Assembly (NCBI RefSeq): GCF_963678635.1
Contig: NC_087064.1
Coordinates: 63,543,548 to 63,607,547, forward strand
Direction: 5' to 3'
DNA: 64,000 nucleotides
From: Symsagittifera roscoffensis
Taxonomy: Eukaryota; Xenacoelomorpha; Acoela; Convolutidae
Part shown: positions 33,010 to 44,360 of the stretch, piece by piece
Numbering within the stretch: position 1 is the first letter of the stretch
How the letters are laid out: each line of letters opens with the position of its first letter
Made by a program: the position numbers and the translations under genes
Notes under the pieces: generated by a model
Databases searched by the model: none
What the model was told of the DNA's origin: nothing
The model's input: the letters and a program-made list of their open reading frames with translations, nothing else

Positions 33010-33325
33010 AGAAAACATCCCGGGTCGAGGTGCCCGATTTATCTTTCGTCTTCCCGACCAAAACCTGGGATGATTCGATTTTCTCGACCAAATAATGGTA
33101 TGTTTCGACTTTCTCTCCCATCAAAAAATTGTTCGACTTTGTTCGACCCAGTTCAGATAGGTTTGGACTTTCTCGACCAAAATTGGGCATGTCTCGACTC
33201 TCTCGGTCGAAATTGGGCGTGTTTCGACTTTGTGCTTGACTTGAAATTGCTTCTCGACCGCGGAACATCAGTCGTAAATCTGCACTTGCTCGACTTTCAA
33301 ATTCGAGTACCTCAACCCGGAATCT
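33010..33325. repeat. TCGAC-rich repeat, array 3
   Basis: Units of GGTATGTTTCGACTTTCTCGACCAAAAT type. The minus-strand frame 33331-33008 translates it as repeated NFGRES/PNFDRES words and shares RFRGREAI-like wording with 32572-32333; I regard both as translated repeat. Confidence 0.7.
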
Positions 33326-33500
33326 CTTCAAAAAACTGAAAAGTGTTCCTTTCTGGGTCAGTCGCGACCAAAAAAAACTTAGTCAAAAACGACAAATTAA
33401 AGAGAAACCCAAAATATTCCTCAGTGTCTGTATGAAAATCTTTTCTCCTTTTCCGTGTAAGAGCACGTGGAAACTGCTAGCAAATCACATCGCTATTTCT

Positions 33501-34837
33501 TAAACTATGTCATTAATTCTTTGCCAGTATCAAAATATTGAACTATGTGTACTAATACTTCAATTGTAGGCCCAAGTGGAATTGAGGTGTGTCTGTTCCA
33601 TTTTGGGGCCAAACTAACATCCCCTGAAGCAACTTAAAGAGATATTAATTTGGCTCTAAGATTGAAATTTACAGCCAATCTTAAATCGGTCTAAATAGGG
33701 AAAAGGGTGATAACTTTATCCCAATTTGGGCTCTTTTCCAGTTCCGCCCCCCTTTGATTTTTTCGGAAATTTAATACATGAAAATTTATTTAAAATGACT
33801 TTTCGCGTTATAAACTGCATTAAAACTTGTCAGTGTGAACAGGTGAACAAATTTTCACAAAATTTCTTACATGCAAAACGCCGTGTGAATAATTTTTGAA
33901 CAGTTTTATTTTGAAATTTCACGAGGGTGGTGGGAAACTGAAAAAGAGCTCCAATTTACCCTTGATTAAACATAGACATTATTCAGGTGCAACATTTTTC
34001 AAACTGATCTAGACAGAGTGTTCAAATGGAGTTCATCTCACAAACAAACGCTGCATGTTGGTAAATGCTCTTACATGAGCTTTACAGGTGAATGCAACCA
34101 AATGACTTTCAATAATATTGCAATACCGGAAGTTGAAGTACAGAAAGATCTTGGGTTATTAGTCTCGCGGATTATGAAATGGAATGAAACTATAAGCAAT
34201 AATATATCCAAAGCCCTTAAGACCTTTTATATGCTGAAACGAAACACTCCAAAGGGACTACCAATGCGAGTGAAACTTAATATATTTAAATCGATGATTT
34301 TACAAGTGCTGTTATATGGGTCAAGTTGCTGGGCAGCAAGCATTAAAATGCTTAGATTGATCGAAAAAGTGCAAGAGAAAGCACTGACATGGGTAAATGG
34401 CCGGAACGACTACGTAACAAATCTGATGCAATGCAACATTTTACCGCTGACCTTGTATATGCAATTATTGGATCTACTATTTATGTCCAAGATGTTGAAT
34501 GGTTACTATAAAATTGATGCCACAGAGTATTTTTGTTTAAAGGAATTCGACAGAGCCACCCGGTTATCAGAGAAACATTTTTTCGAACTGCCGAAAATAA
34601 AGAAATCTATCTACCAACAGGAGTTTTGGCTCAGAACCTGCAAACTTGTGAACATCTTACCAAATTCAATCGACTACTCCAACCATCAGGGACTCAAACC
34701 ACGACTACTGAAGCACTTCTGGAATTACTTCATGACAAACTATAGATACAACGATATTTCGACATGGAAACTTGCATGACGCTGAAACTTAAGGGTGGAA
34801 ACACCCAAGCTCTAATAGCTGAATCCATAATAATAAT

Positions 34838-34884
<47 letters not shown>

Positions 34885-34907
34885 AATTCGTTTATGTCAT
34901 TAATTCT
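33501..34907 (+). repeat. 1407-bp tandem unit 1 with LINE 3' end
   Basis: First of three tandem units that are nearly identical. Each has about 500 bases of noncoding sequence, a truncated LINE reading frame, a TAA/TA microsatellite tail (about 34827-34882) and GGAATTCGTTTATGTCATT at the junction. Confidence 0.88.
34006..34779 (+). pseudogene. 5'-truncated LINE reverse transcriptase, C-terminal part (unit 1)
   Basis: An open frame of about 255 codons begins just after the place of the YxDD box in a non-LTR reverse transcriptase: DLDRVFKWSSSHKQTLHVGK, then EVEVQKDLGLLVS, SKALKTFYMLKRNTPK and ILQVLLYGSSCWAAS, the usual thumb-region order. It ends with TYRYNDIS-type C-terminal sequence and TGA at 34777-34779. 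The catalytic fingers and palm are absent, so it is inactive. It is followed by a TAA-repeat tail, typical of CR1/jockey-like elements. The frame is intact in both units although the fragment is useless, which points to recent duplication. Confidence 0.8.
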
Positions 34908-36241
34908 TAAACTATGTCATTAATTCTTTGCCAGTATCAAAATATTGAACTATGTGTACTAATACTTCAATTGTAGGCCCAAGTGGAATTGAGGTGTGTC
35001 TGTTCCATTTTGGGGCCAAACTAACATCCCCTGAAGCAACTTAAAGTGATATTAATTTGGCTCTAAGATTGAAATTTACAGCCAATCTTAAATCGGTCTA
35101 AATAGGGAAAAGGGTGATAACTTTATCCCAATTTGGGCTCTTTTCCAGTTCCGCCCCCCTTTGATTTTTTTGGAAATTTAATACATGAAAATTTATTTAA
35201 AATGACTTTTCGCGTTATAAACTGCATTAAAACTTGTCAGTGTGAACAGGTGAACAAATTTTCACAAAATTTCTTATATGCAAAACGCCGTGTGAATAAT
35301 TTTTGAACAGTTTTATTTTGAAATTTCACGAGGGTGGTGGGAAACTGAAAAAGAGCTCCAATTTACCCTTGATTAAACATAGACATTATTCAGGTGCAAC
35401 ATTTTTCAAACTGATCTAGACAGAGTGTTCAAATGGAGTTCATCTCACAAACAAACGCTGCATGTTGGTAAATGCTCTTACATGAGCTTTACAGGTGAAT
35501 GCAACCAAATGACTTTCAATAATATTGCAATACCGGAAGTTGAAGTACAGAAAGATCTTGGGTTATTAGTCTCGCGGATTATGAAATGGAATGAAACTAT
35601 AAGCAATAATATATCCAAAGCCCTTAAGACCTTTTATATGCTGAAACGAAACACTCCAAAGGGACTACCAATGCGAGTGAAACTTAATATATTTAAATCG
35701 ATGATTTTACAAGTGCTGTTATATGGGTCAAGTTGCTGGGCAGCAAGCATTAAAATGCTTAGATTAATCGAAAAAGTGCAAGAGAAAGCACTGACATGGG
35801 TAAATGGCCGGAACGACTACGTAACAAATCTGATGCAATGCAACATTTTACCGCTGACCTTGTATATGCAATTATTGGATCTACCATTTATGTCCAAGAT
35901 GTTGAATGGTTACTATAAAATTGATGCCACAGAGTATTTTTGTTTAAAGGAATTCGACAGAGCCACCCGGTTATCAGAGAAACATTTTTTCGAACTGCCG
36001 AAAATAAAGAAATCTATCTACCAACAGGAGTTTTGGCTCAGAACCTGCAAACTTGTGAACATCTTACCAAATTCAATCGACTACTCCAACCATCAGGGAC
36101 TCAAACCACGACTACTGAAGCACTTCTGGAATTACTTCATGACAAACTATAGATACAACGATATTTCGACATGGAAACTTGCATGACGCTGAAACTTAAG
36201 GGTGGAAACACCCAAGCTCTAATAGCTGAATCCATAATAAT

Positions 36242-36288
<47 letters not shown>

Positions 36289-36311
36289 AATTCGTTTATG
36301 TCATTAATTCT
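34908..36311 (+). repeat. 1404-bp tandem unit 2 with LINE 3' end
   Basis: Offset 1407 from unit 1 with only a few substitutions and a different length of the TA tract (36247-36286). Confidence 0.88.
35413..36186 (+). pseudogene. 5'-truncated LINE reverse transcriptase, C-terminal part (unit 2)
   Basis: Same frame as 34006-34779. The only amino-acid difference I see is Leu to Pro in LLDLLFMSK / LLDLPFMSK (base near 35883). The LINE fragment is complete to its stop and tail. Confidence 0.8.
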
Positions 36312-36674
36312 TAAACTATGTCATTAATTCTTTGCCAGTATCAAAATATTGAACTATGTGTACTAATACTTCAATTGTAGGCCCAAGTGGAATTGAGGTG
36401 TGTCTGTTCCATTTTGGGGCCAAACTAACATCCCCTGAAGCAACTTAAAGTGATATTAATTTGGCTCTAAGATTGAAATTTACAGCCAATCTTAAATCGG
36501 TCTAAATAGGGAAAAGGGTGATAACTTTATCCCAATTTGGGCTCTTTTCCAGTTCCGCCCCCCTTTGATTTTTTCGGAAATTTAATACATGAAAATTTAT
36601 TTAAAATGACTTTTCGCGTTATAAACTGCATTAAAACTTGTCAGTGTGAACAGGTGAACAAATTTTCACAAAAT
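36312..36674 (+). repeat. Tandem unit 3, partial, cut by the gap
   Basis: First 363 bases of a third unit, identical in order to the others, ending where the run of N starts. Confidence 0.85.
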
Positions 36675-36874
36675 NNNNNNNNNNNNNNNNNNNNNNNNNN
36701 NNNNNNNNNNNNNNNNNNNNNNNNNNNNNNNNNNNNNNNNNNNNNNNNNNNNNNNNNNNNNNNNNNNNNNNNNNNNNNNNNNNNNNNNNNNNNNNNNNNN
36801 NNNNNNNNNNNNNNNNNNNNNNNNNNNNNNNNNNNNNNNNNNNNNNNNNNNNNNNNNNNNNNNNNNNNNNNNNN
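36675..36874. other. Assembly gap of 200 N
   Basis: Exactly 200 unknown bases, a typical placeholder size. It lies inside the third tandem unit, so the real number of units is unknown. Open frames reported across it are meaningless. Confidence 0.95.
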
Positions 36875-38300
36875 CATCTCGGGTACTTTTCGCGTAATTA
36901 TTTACCAACGGGTAGCTATTATCTACCATTGTTCATAACAGTTTGACCGTTTGAAATTGTGGTTTAAATACCTGAAAAACTGTGTGTTTGCTATAGCAAC
37001 AGGTACCACATCGTCGCTCTCAATAAACAGACAAAATGACACTGCAGTTAAGCTCCAATAAAAACAAAGCGTGAAGATAGGGTGCGAAAATAACGGCAAG
37101 GGTTTCAATGTCATCTTGAAAACTAAATTTATGGAGCCCACAATCAGTAGAAGTTGATGAGTTGAATAGCTGTTTTTCAAAAAGTAGTCGCGTTTGGAAG
37201 ATGTTGTTCTTTAAATTATTAACAGACGTTTTCCTAGACAAAGAAGAATCAGAAACAGCTGTGATTATAACAACAGTTTCAAAACTCGTCAGTCATTTCA
37301 AAATCATTTCAGTTTTTGTGATTATTCAATAATTAAGATGTTGCATTTAGTATTGATTCAATTTGAATTAATTATATGATGCAGACATGTACAGAACAAA
37401 ATGCTGCAAGGTTTGGCAAAGTCATATGCGAAAAACAAACACTTATGATTGGAACAAAAACGACTAACACTTAGTTGTTAGGGATAGTTTTTCATATATC
37501 TTAAAAATGGGCTGAGCCAAGAAATCAACAAGGTTGCTCACATTGAGGTGATGCCCTGAACGCTCCTCCGGCTGACCGTATAGTCTTCCGACTAGTTTCT
37601 TTCACAAACAGTTTTCAAAAAATTGGAAATTGATAACCTTTTGAAAAAAAAGAGTTTTCTAGTTTCCCCCATGCGCTGAGTAAAACAAAAAGTAATGTAG
37701 CAATTATCTAGAGATGTAATAAAAAAAATCAAGTAGGTTGCCTAAAGAAGAGTTGTCAAAAGCCGCTGACGGGTTGATAGCGCGAAAGAAATGACGTTTT
37801 AATTGACCCAAATTAGCCAGAATAACAAAAGAACATAATTTGCTCAGGACATCAAAACACATCATATGATGAGAAAAATCTCAAAAATCTATTAGTTCCA
37901 AGACGTTATGATGAAAAAACCACACTGCATACAAATCTTCGAACTTTTCTTCAAAAATCGGAACAAAAAATCAAAAAATTTTCTCTGTCGAAATCAATGC
38001 CGGCAACCAGACATTCAAAAGCAATAACCAAAAATTTAGAGCTGTTTTTGATAATTTGATTGACTCTAAGGCTCAATCTAATTCCTTTTTTTCTATGTTA
38101 TAACAGCAAGAAATCATGATTCAATTTAAAAAATTTTGCTAAGGAAGAGTAAAAAAAATCAAGTGATACAAAAAATTGAGGCAGTTAAAATGATGCAGTT
38201 TTAAATAGAGTCTTGAAAAGTTCAAATAATTGCCAAATTTTTTTTACTAGGGTAATGCGAACTCATTTTTTCACAAAAGTCTTTATCTCTAGCTTTTCTC
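36875..38300. other. No gene recognised after the gap
   Basis: The sequence after the gap does not continue the tandem unit. Overlapping minus-strand frames at 37241-37020 and 37180-36923 are short and have no motif; one includes LHKFSFQDDIETLAVIFAP. Nothing else is supported. Confidence 0.4.
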
Positions 38301-38304
38301 TCTT

Positions 38305-38643
38305 TTAAATTACCTTTTCTTGGAACAGGTCATTCTTCTCAACGTGTATGCAATCATTTTGTATAATGTGAACATAATTTTGACAACAAGAGCAAGCATT
38401 AGTGGTAGGTTTTTTCTTGATATGAACATTCATTTCCTCGCAATCATAAAAACAAAAGTTACAGTTCGAATACTTTAAAATGCCCCAGTGTTTACGATGA
38501 ATTGATACTTTTTCGCTTATAGTGAGCGACCGCATCTCATTAAAATAGAGATAATTTAGGAAAGAACAAGGATTATCTCTAAGAAGTGTGAGATATAAAA
38601 CATCCTCAAAAACTAATTGATAGTTTCGGAAAAAAATGCTCAA
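38305..38643 (-). CDS. Cys/His-rich open frame, possible exon
   Basis: An open frame of 112 codons with a Cys/His-rich end: SNCNFCFYDCEEMNVHI, then TTNACSCCQNYVHIIQNDCIH. The spacing could bind zinc, but it matches no family I can name. It directly follows the frame 39014-38649 on the same strand with a possible splice donor between (CTTCAG|GTACTG near 38660), so both may belong to one spliced gene or a decayed element. Confidence 0.35.
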   Translation of the reverse strand: MSIFFRNYQLVFEDVLYLTLLRDNPCSFLNYLYFNEMRSLTISEKVSIHRKHWGILKYSNCNFCFYDCEEMNVHIKKKPTTNACSCCQNYVHIIQNDCIHVEKNDLFQEKVI

Positions 38644-38648
38644 TTATC

Positions 38649-39014
38649 TTAAATCAGTACCTGAAGACGTTGTAACAGAAACTCTGCAATTAACTTGAGC
38701 AATACAGCAAAAACAAAGAAGAATTTAAAAAAAAATAGATAAGAATTTTTTTTATTAATCATGTAGTTTTGGACCGTCAGATCAGCTACCTGGGAATCCT
38801 TCCCAATCAAATAGTATAGTAGCTCACTTGAATTTCTTACTCTTCTCAAATGATCTCCTGAAACAATCGTTAAATTCTCTGTCCGATAGAAACGCAACTG
38901 TATTCGAATAATTTTTGAATGCCAATTGAGAATAGCAATTGGACGCAAAAAAGATTTTTCCAGCTGATTTCCCGCACTTGTAAATTCAGCTGTTATGATA
39001 ACTGCCACGGTCAA
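38649..39014 (-). CDS. Open frame with weak PAZ-like wording, possible exon
   Basis: An open frame of 121 codons. The part KIIRIQLRFYRTENLTIVSG, then SSELLYYLIGKDSQVADLTV and QNYM, has the order seen in PAZ domains of Argonaute proteins (basic strand, [YL]-x-[IV]-x-G, then TVx-x-Y[FM]). The match is weak and the C-terminal 30 residues are hydrophobic low-complexity sequence. It could equally be unrelated. Confidence 0.28.
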   Translation of the reverse strand: MTVAVIITAEFTSAGNQLEKSFLRPIAILNWHSKIIRIQLRFYRTENLTIVSGDHLRRVRNSSELLYYLIGKDSQVADLTVQNYMINKKNSYLFFFKFFFVFAVLLKLIAEFLLQRLQVLI

Positions 39015-39910
39015 TTGGAAAGTTTAAAAAATAAAATCAGACTGAACACTTCTTTAATGTGACCGACTGGCACAAAAAGATAAAGTTAAGTAGCTTGATC
39101 GATCTGAAATGATCAAAAGAAACGCACACTGTCTAACATAAAAATAAAGTTTTCAGGTTTCCAACCCTTTTTAATGGTATTCGCATGTCTTAAAGGTTTA
39201 CCGGCTCACGTTGTCATTCTAATTTCCTGCTAGAAAAGGTATTGGCCAGAAAAGGTTTTGGCTCAGACTGAATAACGTGTAAGAGCACTGAGAGCATGTC
39301 TCTGGCCCTTGAGCCAAGGGCTATACAGCCCATCGTTTTGATTTCTGACTAAATTTAACCACTGTTATATCCTGTTATTTTTGGCATTCTTTCTTTGTGA
39401 AATTTTAAAAAATAAAAAAATGTGTTTGACTTTTTTCTTTTTTGAAGCAAAAATAACTAAGAGGATAGTCAAAATAATCAGTTCTTGTTAGGTTTGATGT
39501 CTCGAGTTTTTTTTTCGAATTAGTTATTTGTGTCTAACTGTCTATTTGGTAGCTTGTAAGGCTACGTTGTCGTTGTATCGGAAGTAATGCGAAGCTCCGC
39601 TATGTTCCAGTGTTTTTCCGATGTTGTTTTTTTTCTGAACATTGTATATTTTAATCTAATTTTTGTTTAGATATGTCCGCTTGTTTCCTTTTGTTCGCCA
39701 GAATGTAAGGGTTAGCTCATGCTGTAATGCAATTGATGCGAAGCTACGCTTCCTTTTTGTGTTAAGTTTTTATCGAAAAAAGTTTTTGAAGATTCTAAAT
39801 TATTAAATTATTTTTCTTGATTTTTTTTTTGATAATTAATGTTTTTGAGTATTTTAGAGTTGTCATGTTTACGTGAAAATCTGTTTCTACAATTGTGCAA
39901 ATAAACCTGC
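39015..39910. other. No gene; GAAGCTNCGCTTC-type small hairpins
   Basis: The words GCGAAGCTCCGCT (39589) and GCGAAGCTACGCTTCC (39738) form short stems of the type found near transposon ends, each preceded by GTTGTCGTTGTATCGG or GTAATGCAATTGAT. No partner end was found. The rest is AT-rich. Confidence 0.35.
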
Positions 39911-39914
39911 GAGT

Positions 39915-40080
39915 TGATGTACTTTTTCAAAAAGAGGATGAACATAACACCGATTGAGAAAATCATCAAAAAATCTTGAAATTTTGGATTTTTTTTGATG
40001 ATGTATGTCAAAAAGAGGATGAACATAACACCGATTGAAAAAGTTCTCCAGAAAAAAACTTAAATTTTGGAATTTTTTGA
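39915..40080. repeat. Tandem duplication, about 83 bp, two units
   Basis: Both units contain CAAAAAGAGGATGAACATAA and CACCGATTGA followed by CTTGAAATTTTGGATTTTTT or its variant. Starts near 39928 and 40008. Confidence 0.8.
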
Positions 40081-40827
40081 TGACTATCAGTCTGAAAATT
40101 TTTGTGCAATCAATCAAATTTTGCTGTAAGCAATCAAAGGAAGCATTTGAAAAATAACCAACGATTCAATTTGCAAGCTGTTTTATTTTGTTGCCTGAAA
40201 GTTCTTCGAAACTTATAATATTCAAAAGTACTTAAAGTTGTAGCTCGAAAAATGCTCAAAATGAGTCTGTTCGATATTTTTTAAGTTTACTTTTTATACG
40301 TTTGTTAATTATTTGATTCCTAAAAGGTTTTCTTTGAGTGTCAAAAATATCCATTGAACTGGCAATCATCGGAATTTTCTAAGTTTTTCTACATGCTCTA
40401 TTTGTAGACAAAAATCCGATGCTTGCTAAATATTTTTTTCATTGGCGCTTACAATTGTGAGTTATATTACTGTATCTGTTTGCCTAAAATTGCTTTAAGG
40501 CGATAATTATAAGAAAATTTAGAAAAATTCAGCTCGGCTTTTTATTCTGATGATTAATAGTTATGCGCACAAATTCAATGATTTTTTATAATTTCATCGT
40601 GCAATTTCATTTTTATATTTTTGTCTGCCTTTATATTATAATTATATTAAGCCTGATTGTTAACAATTTCACAGTTGAGTTTCAACACCGAGAGTTCTGT
40701 AGGTTTTTCAGAAAATCTCAGGTAATCCGTCAATAAAAAGTTTTAGCGAATGAATGAGTGACGTAATATTTGGTCGGATGTTTTTATCCAATTTGGTCAA
40801 GGGCAAACATGCCATTAAACATTTAGA

Positions 40828-41365
40828 AAGGACTCCAGTCGAGATTTTTCACCAGAATTTGAAACAAGATTTGAGCGGATTGAGCGTTTTTTTTTTAGAC
40901 GATTGCGCTCAAAATCTTGCTTCAATATAGGCTGTTTGAGCGGTTTTTGAGCGATTTATAAAAAAACGCTGAAAAAACCGCTCAAGGTTTGAGCGGTTTT
41001 TTCTAAACGATTGCGCTCAAAATCTTGCTTCAAAATGAGCGGTTTTTGAACGGTTTATTTAAAAAAAAAACGCTCAAAAACCGCGCAAGATTTGAGCGGT
41101 TTGAGCGGTTTTTTTAGACAATTACGCTCAAAATCTTGCTTCAAAATGAGCGGTTTGAGCGGTTTTTGAACGGTTTATCTAAAAAAACGGCTCAAAAACC
41201 GCGCAAGATTTGAACGGTTTTGAGCGGTTTTTTTAGATAAACCGTTCAAAAACCGCTCAAACCGCTCATTTTGAACCAAGATTTTGAGCGTAATTGTCTA
41301 AAAAAACCGCTCAAACCGCTCAAATCTTGCTTCAAATTAGGTGAAAAATCTCGACTCGGGCCTAC
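40828..41365. repeat. Foldback element made of GAGCGGTTTTT repeats
   Basis: Outer arms are inverted: GTCGAGATTTTTCACC near 40838 and GGTGAAAAATCTCGAC at about 41340-41355, followed inward by TTTGAAACAAGATTTGAGCGG and its complement. The interior has about a dozen copies of TTTGAGCGGTTTTTTTAGA-like words in both orientations, so the whole 0.5 kb could fold into a long hairpin. It carries no gene. It looks like a non-autonomous foldback or MITE element; a target duplication was not evident. Confidence 0.75.
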
Positions 41366-42930
41366 TATTGACGCAAAAGCCGCCTCTTCAAAAGAGATTG
41401 AGAATTGAGAAGAGTTGCCGTTGCACTGCATTTTAGACAAAATAAATTAGCTCCCCATATCATTTTTTGACTGAACTTACGGAGAATCACTTTGAGTGGT
41501 AGGGACGGTTTAGACATTTAAAAGCTAATTGAAACTAATGTTTACACTGGCCATCTTGTATAGGATTGCTTTTTACTTTCTGTCGCCATGGTTTTTCCAA
41601 GAGAAAAAAAAAGATGTTTCACAATAATTTGGACTACGTGAAGAAGCAGAAGAAGAAGAGTAAAAAGACGATAAAATGAGTTATGATAAAATGAGGCATA
41701 AAAACAATTTAATTAGTATAAAAGAAACTGATTAAATTGGGCTGAAACCATGGATAAATTGTGATGAACTTTTTACGACATTAAAAGCGTGCAATGTATG
41801 CTGAAAATGAAAATATAAAACTGTTTGTCCAGCCTGATTTTTTCAAAGTAGTGTAAAATCCTAAAAACTGTTGGAAATAAACAAAAACTGCAAATACCTG
41901 GCAGAATCTGGAGTTCGGGTCATATTTTTTATGCCATAGGAATAAACAGAACTCAGCAGATTAGAACAGTTCTAGTTGACTTTCTTCAGCTTTATTTTTA
42001 TTGTCTGGTTTTTGTAACTTAAAAGGCAAAAAAAATCTTTTTTTTTGACAACAGATGAAGGAAAAACGAAGCAGTTGAAAAGCGGTTATCAAATATCATT
42101 TTCCTATTTTGTAGATTTGCTCTATAATTAGCAGTCGGTAGCCTGAAAACAGTTCTAATTATTTTCATGTTAATAGTAAGGTACTGATATAGATATGTAA
42201 CTCATTTCCATTCCATTCTGCTCTTATTTTCAATAAACGAACAAACTTTTTATCTTTTTCAATTTTATCTTTTTTAAACCGCCAGTGGTTTGCTTAGAAA
42301 TGGAATTTAAAAATCATTACAACCTACGGAACACTGCGGAACTCAATCCCTCTACTAGAAGTTATACAGTAAACTGACCCACCAGTTCCCGTAAATTGAT
42401 CTTAAGCTTCATGAGTTGCGCTATCTCCAAAAACTTCTTTTGCTGGAGCATAGTCCAGAACTCATATGTTTTTGTCTTGATTTGCTGATCCCGTTAGCGT
42501 TAATTTATTTCCTATCCCAAAACTGATATAAGGTAACAAAAAATAAAGAAAAATAGATTTAAAATACTTTTTAGGTGTGGAACCTTTGTATGCTGCGAAT
42601 AGACTGAGAGCTGGATAAGTAATTTTTCTAGAGAGGGGGCGATTGAATTTAGCAATGTTTTTTTTGCTATGTTCATTTTTTTCATCCGCGTCTATGCGAA
42701 TCAAATTTTGGATTCGACAGGTTGATGTACACTAGTTACCTTAATTGAACGAACACAAATATTTTCTTTCAAATCTTTCTTAATTTCAAGGACAAGTTCA
42801 AGAGGTTGATGTAGAAATTTAACATCATATCCGAAAGACTCGATTTTTGATTTAAAGCACTAAATAGCGTGTTTTTTTTCTTAAACTATTTGTTAGTCAT
42901 ACATAATTGGGATAATATGATTTTTAAGCC
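41366..42930. other. No gene recognised
   Basis: AT-rich, with a GAAGAAGCAGAAGAAGAAG purine tract at about 41640. The minus-strand frame 42704-42462 (80 codons) has no motif. Nothing else stands out. Confidence 0.4.
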
Positions 42931-42934
42931 TGTT

Positions 42935-43020
42935 CGTCCTGTGCCCTCTAAGGGATTTGCCCTCTTAGAGGTCTGGTTGCCCTCTTAGAGATCTGTGCCC
43001 TCTGTGGTCTGGTTAAAACC
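42935..43020. repeat. Short tandem repeat TGCCCTCTTAGAGGTCTGGT, about three units
   Basis: Units at about 42942, 42958, 42979 and 42997 vary around GTGCCCTCTTAGAGGTCTGG; CTCTTAGAG is self-complementary. Confidence 0.7.
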
Positions 43021-43299
43021 CTAGTCTTGAAGTTAATTCAATTTTTTCGAGCCCATTCAATTTTCTTTTTTACCTTTACGCCGCGCCGTAAAATTGAGGT
43101 AAAACAACAAAAACAAACAGGCAAAGAAAGCTTATAACCCTCAGGTTTTTCAAATGGGATCAGATAGATATGGTCGTGGTTCAAACTGATACCATATCAA
43201 TTGTGTAAATAAAGTCTTTTCTTAGCATTTCTATAAAGATCTAATTGTTTCAATGATTTTTATGCCAAGAATGTAATTTCTGTCAATAAAATTTAAAAT

Positions 43300-44197
43300 G
43301 GTAATGGATTAATGATAGACAGTAAACACAGTCAGTTCGAAAATCTAAGGACTCTTCTGTTTCGTTTGAAAAAAACGATTGATATTTTCGAGAATGAAGA
43401 AAATGTTAGTTATTGGCTGATTTATCTGACGTTGTTCTTATTTTTCTGACGTTTACCTTAAGCGACAGCTATGAGTTTTTTAAAAAAAAAGAAAAGCCAG
43501 TATTTTTTCACTGCCGAAACCACCTTTCCAGCCGTGAAATCCTTCCAGGAATGTTTGGAGCAAAAATTTTAATTTCTCAGCATCCAAATAAAGGCGATTT
43601 AAATACCCCAAGTCAGAGGACGTCAATAGGTTGTTTGTAACTGAATTTGAAGTGAAAAAGCAATGATGTCTTTTCCAAATGGATCAGGAGGAGGTCAGCA
43701 CTAAATCAATCAAAACGTTTTTAAATACCTTGTTAGTCAATCAAACGGCAATGCGGGGCGAAGTTTTTTGAAATCACTAAATTTTTCAAGCCTCCGCTCT
43801 GATCACTAAAGCTCTGAGCCTTGTACAAAAAAGTAAAACTCAAGAGCTAGTAAGATCTTTTCTTGGAGTGAAATTTATCGCCTAAATAAAAAAAAGATGA
43901 TGGTTTGCGACCAATCGCATTCGGCAACTTACACAAATGCTTGGCACTTATCGCAGAAGCTTACGTAACGCAGAAGCGATGATAGGGGACTATAATGTTT
44001 CTGGACATAGGATCGATTCAGCCACAGAAAACAATTGTTCTTCACGCATATTTTCTTCTTTTTTCTACTTTTTTATGAAGCTACATTTTCATCATTTCTT
44101 ACTAGAATTTGCAGAGCGCAGCTGCGATGAAATTGTTTTCTTTCGAATCGAATCAGCGGAGTTGAAGAAATTAATTTTGTTGTATGAAAAAATTTAA
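43300..44197 (+). pseudogene. Reverse-transcriptase-like gene remnant, copy 1
   Basis: Plus-strand frames give, in order, MSFPNGSGGG (about 43667) and KDDGLRPIAFGNLHKC (about 43897), separated by stops. FP-x-GS-x-GG followed by a D-G-[GL]-x-R-P-I-A-x-G motif is the order seen in a group of mobile-element reverse transcriptases (fingers region). The same two motifs recur in three further copies in this window, which supports a real ancestral gene. Upstream bases from 43300 match the 5' parts of the other copies. The catalytic palm was not found. Confidence 0.5.
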
Positions 44198-44198
44198 C

Positions 44199-44360
44199 GA
44201 GGAAATTACCTTGTTCCGTGTAAAGCGTTCCTCAACTCTTGTTTGTTATAAGGTCACACCAAAGAAAATCTGATACAGAGGAAACTACCTTATTCTGTGT
44301 AAAAACGTTCCTGAGTTCTTGTTTGTTAAGAGGTCATACCAAAGAAAATCTGATACAGTT
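44199..44360. repeat. 80-bp tandem duplication, two units
   Basis: Both units run from AGGAAA(T/C)TACCTT through GTTTGTTA and AGGTCA(C/T)ACC to AAAGAAAATCTGATACAG. They sit directly at the left edge of the 4.2-kb duplication, and the right edge of its second copy starts with the same AAAATCTGATACAG. Confidence 0.85.

Noticed and set aside
31190-33331. CRISPR-like impression from the evenly repeated TCGAC units, and the repetitive proteins translated from them
   Set aside because: Units are degenerate, have no unique spacers and lie in an animal genome; the protein repeats simply mirror the DNA repeat.
36537-36938. Open frames across the run of N
   Set aside because: They exist only because unknown codons are read through; the 200 N are a gap placeholder.
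38649-39014. Calling this frame an Argonaute gene
   Set aside because: Only a weak PAZ-like order of residues is visible, no PIWI domain is nearby, and the end is low complexity.
39300-39330. Possible tRNA in the GC-richer patch
   Set aside because: No cloverleaf with T-loop GGTTCGA-type box or matching acceptor stem could be drawn.
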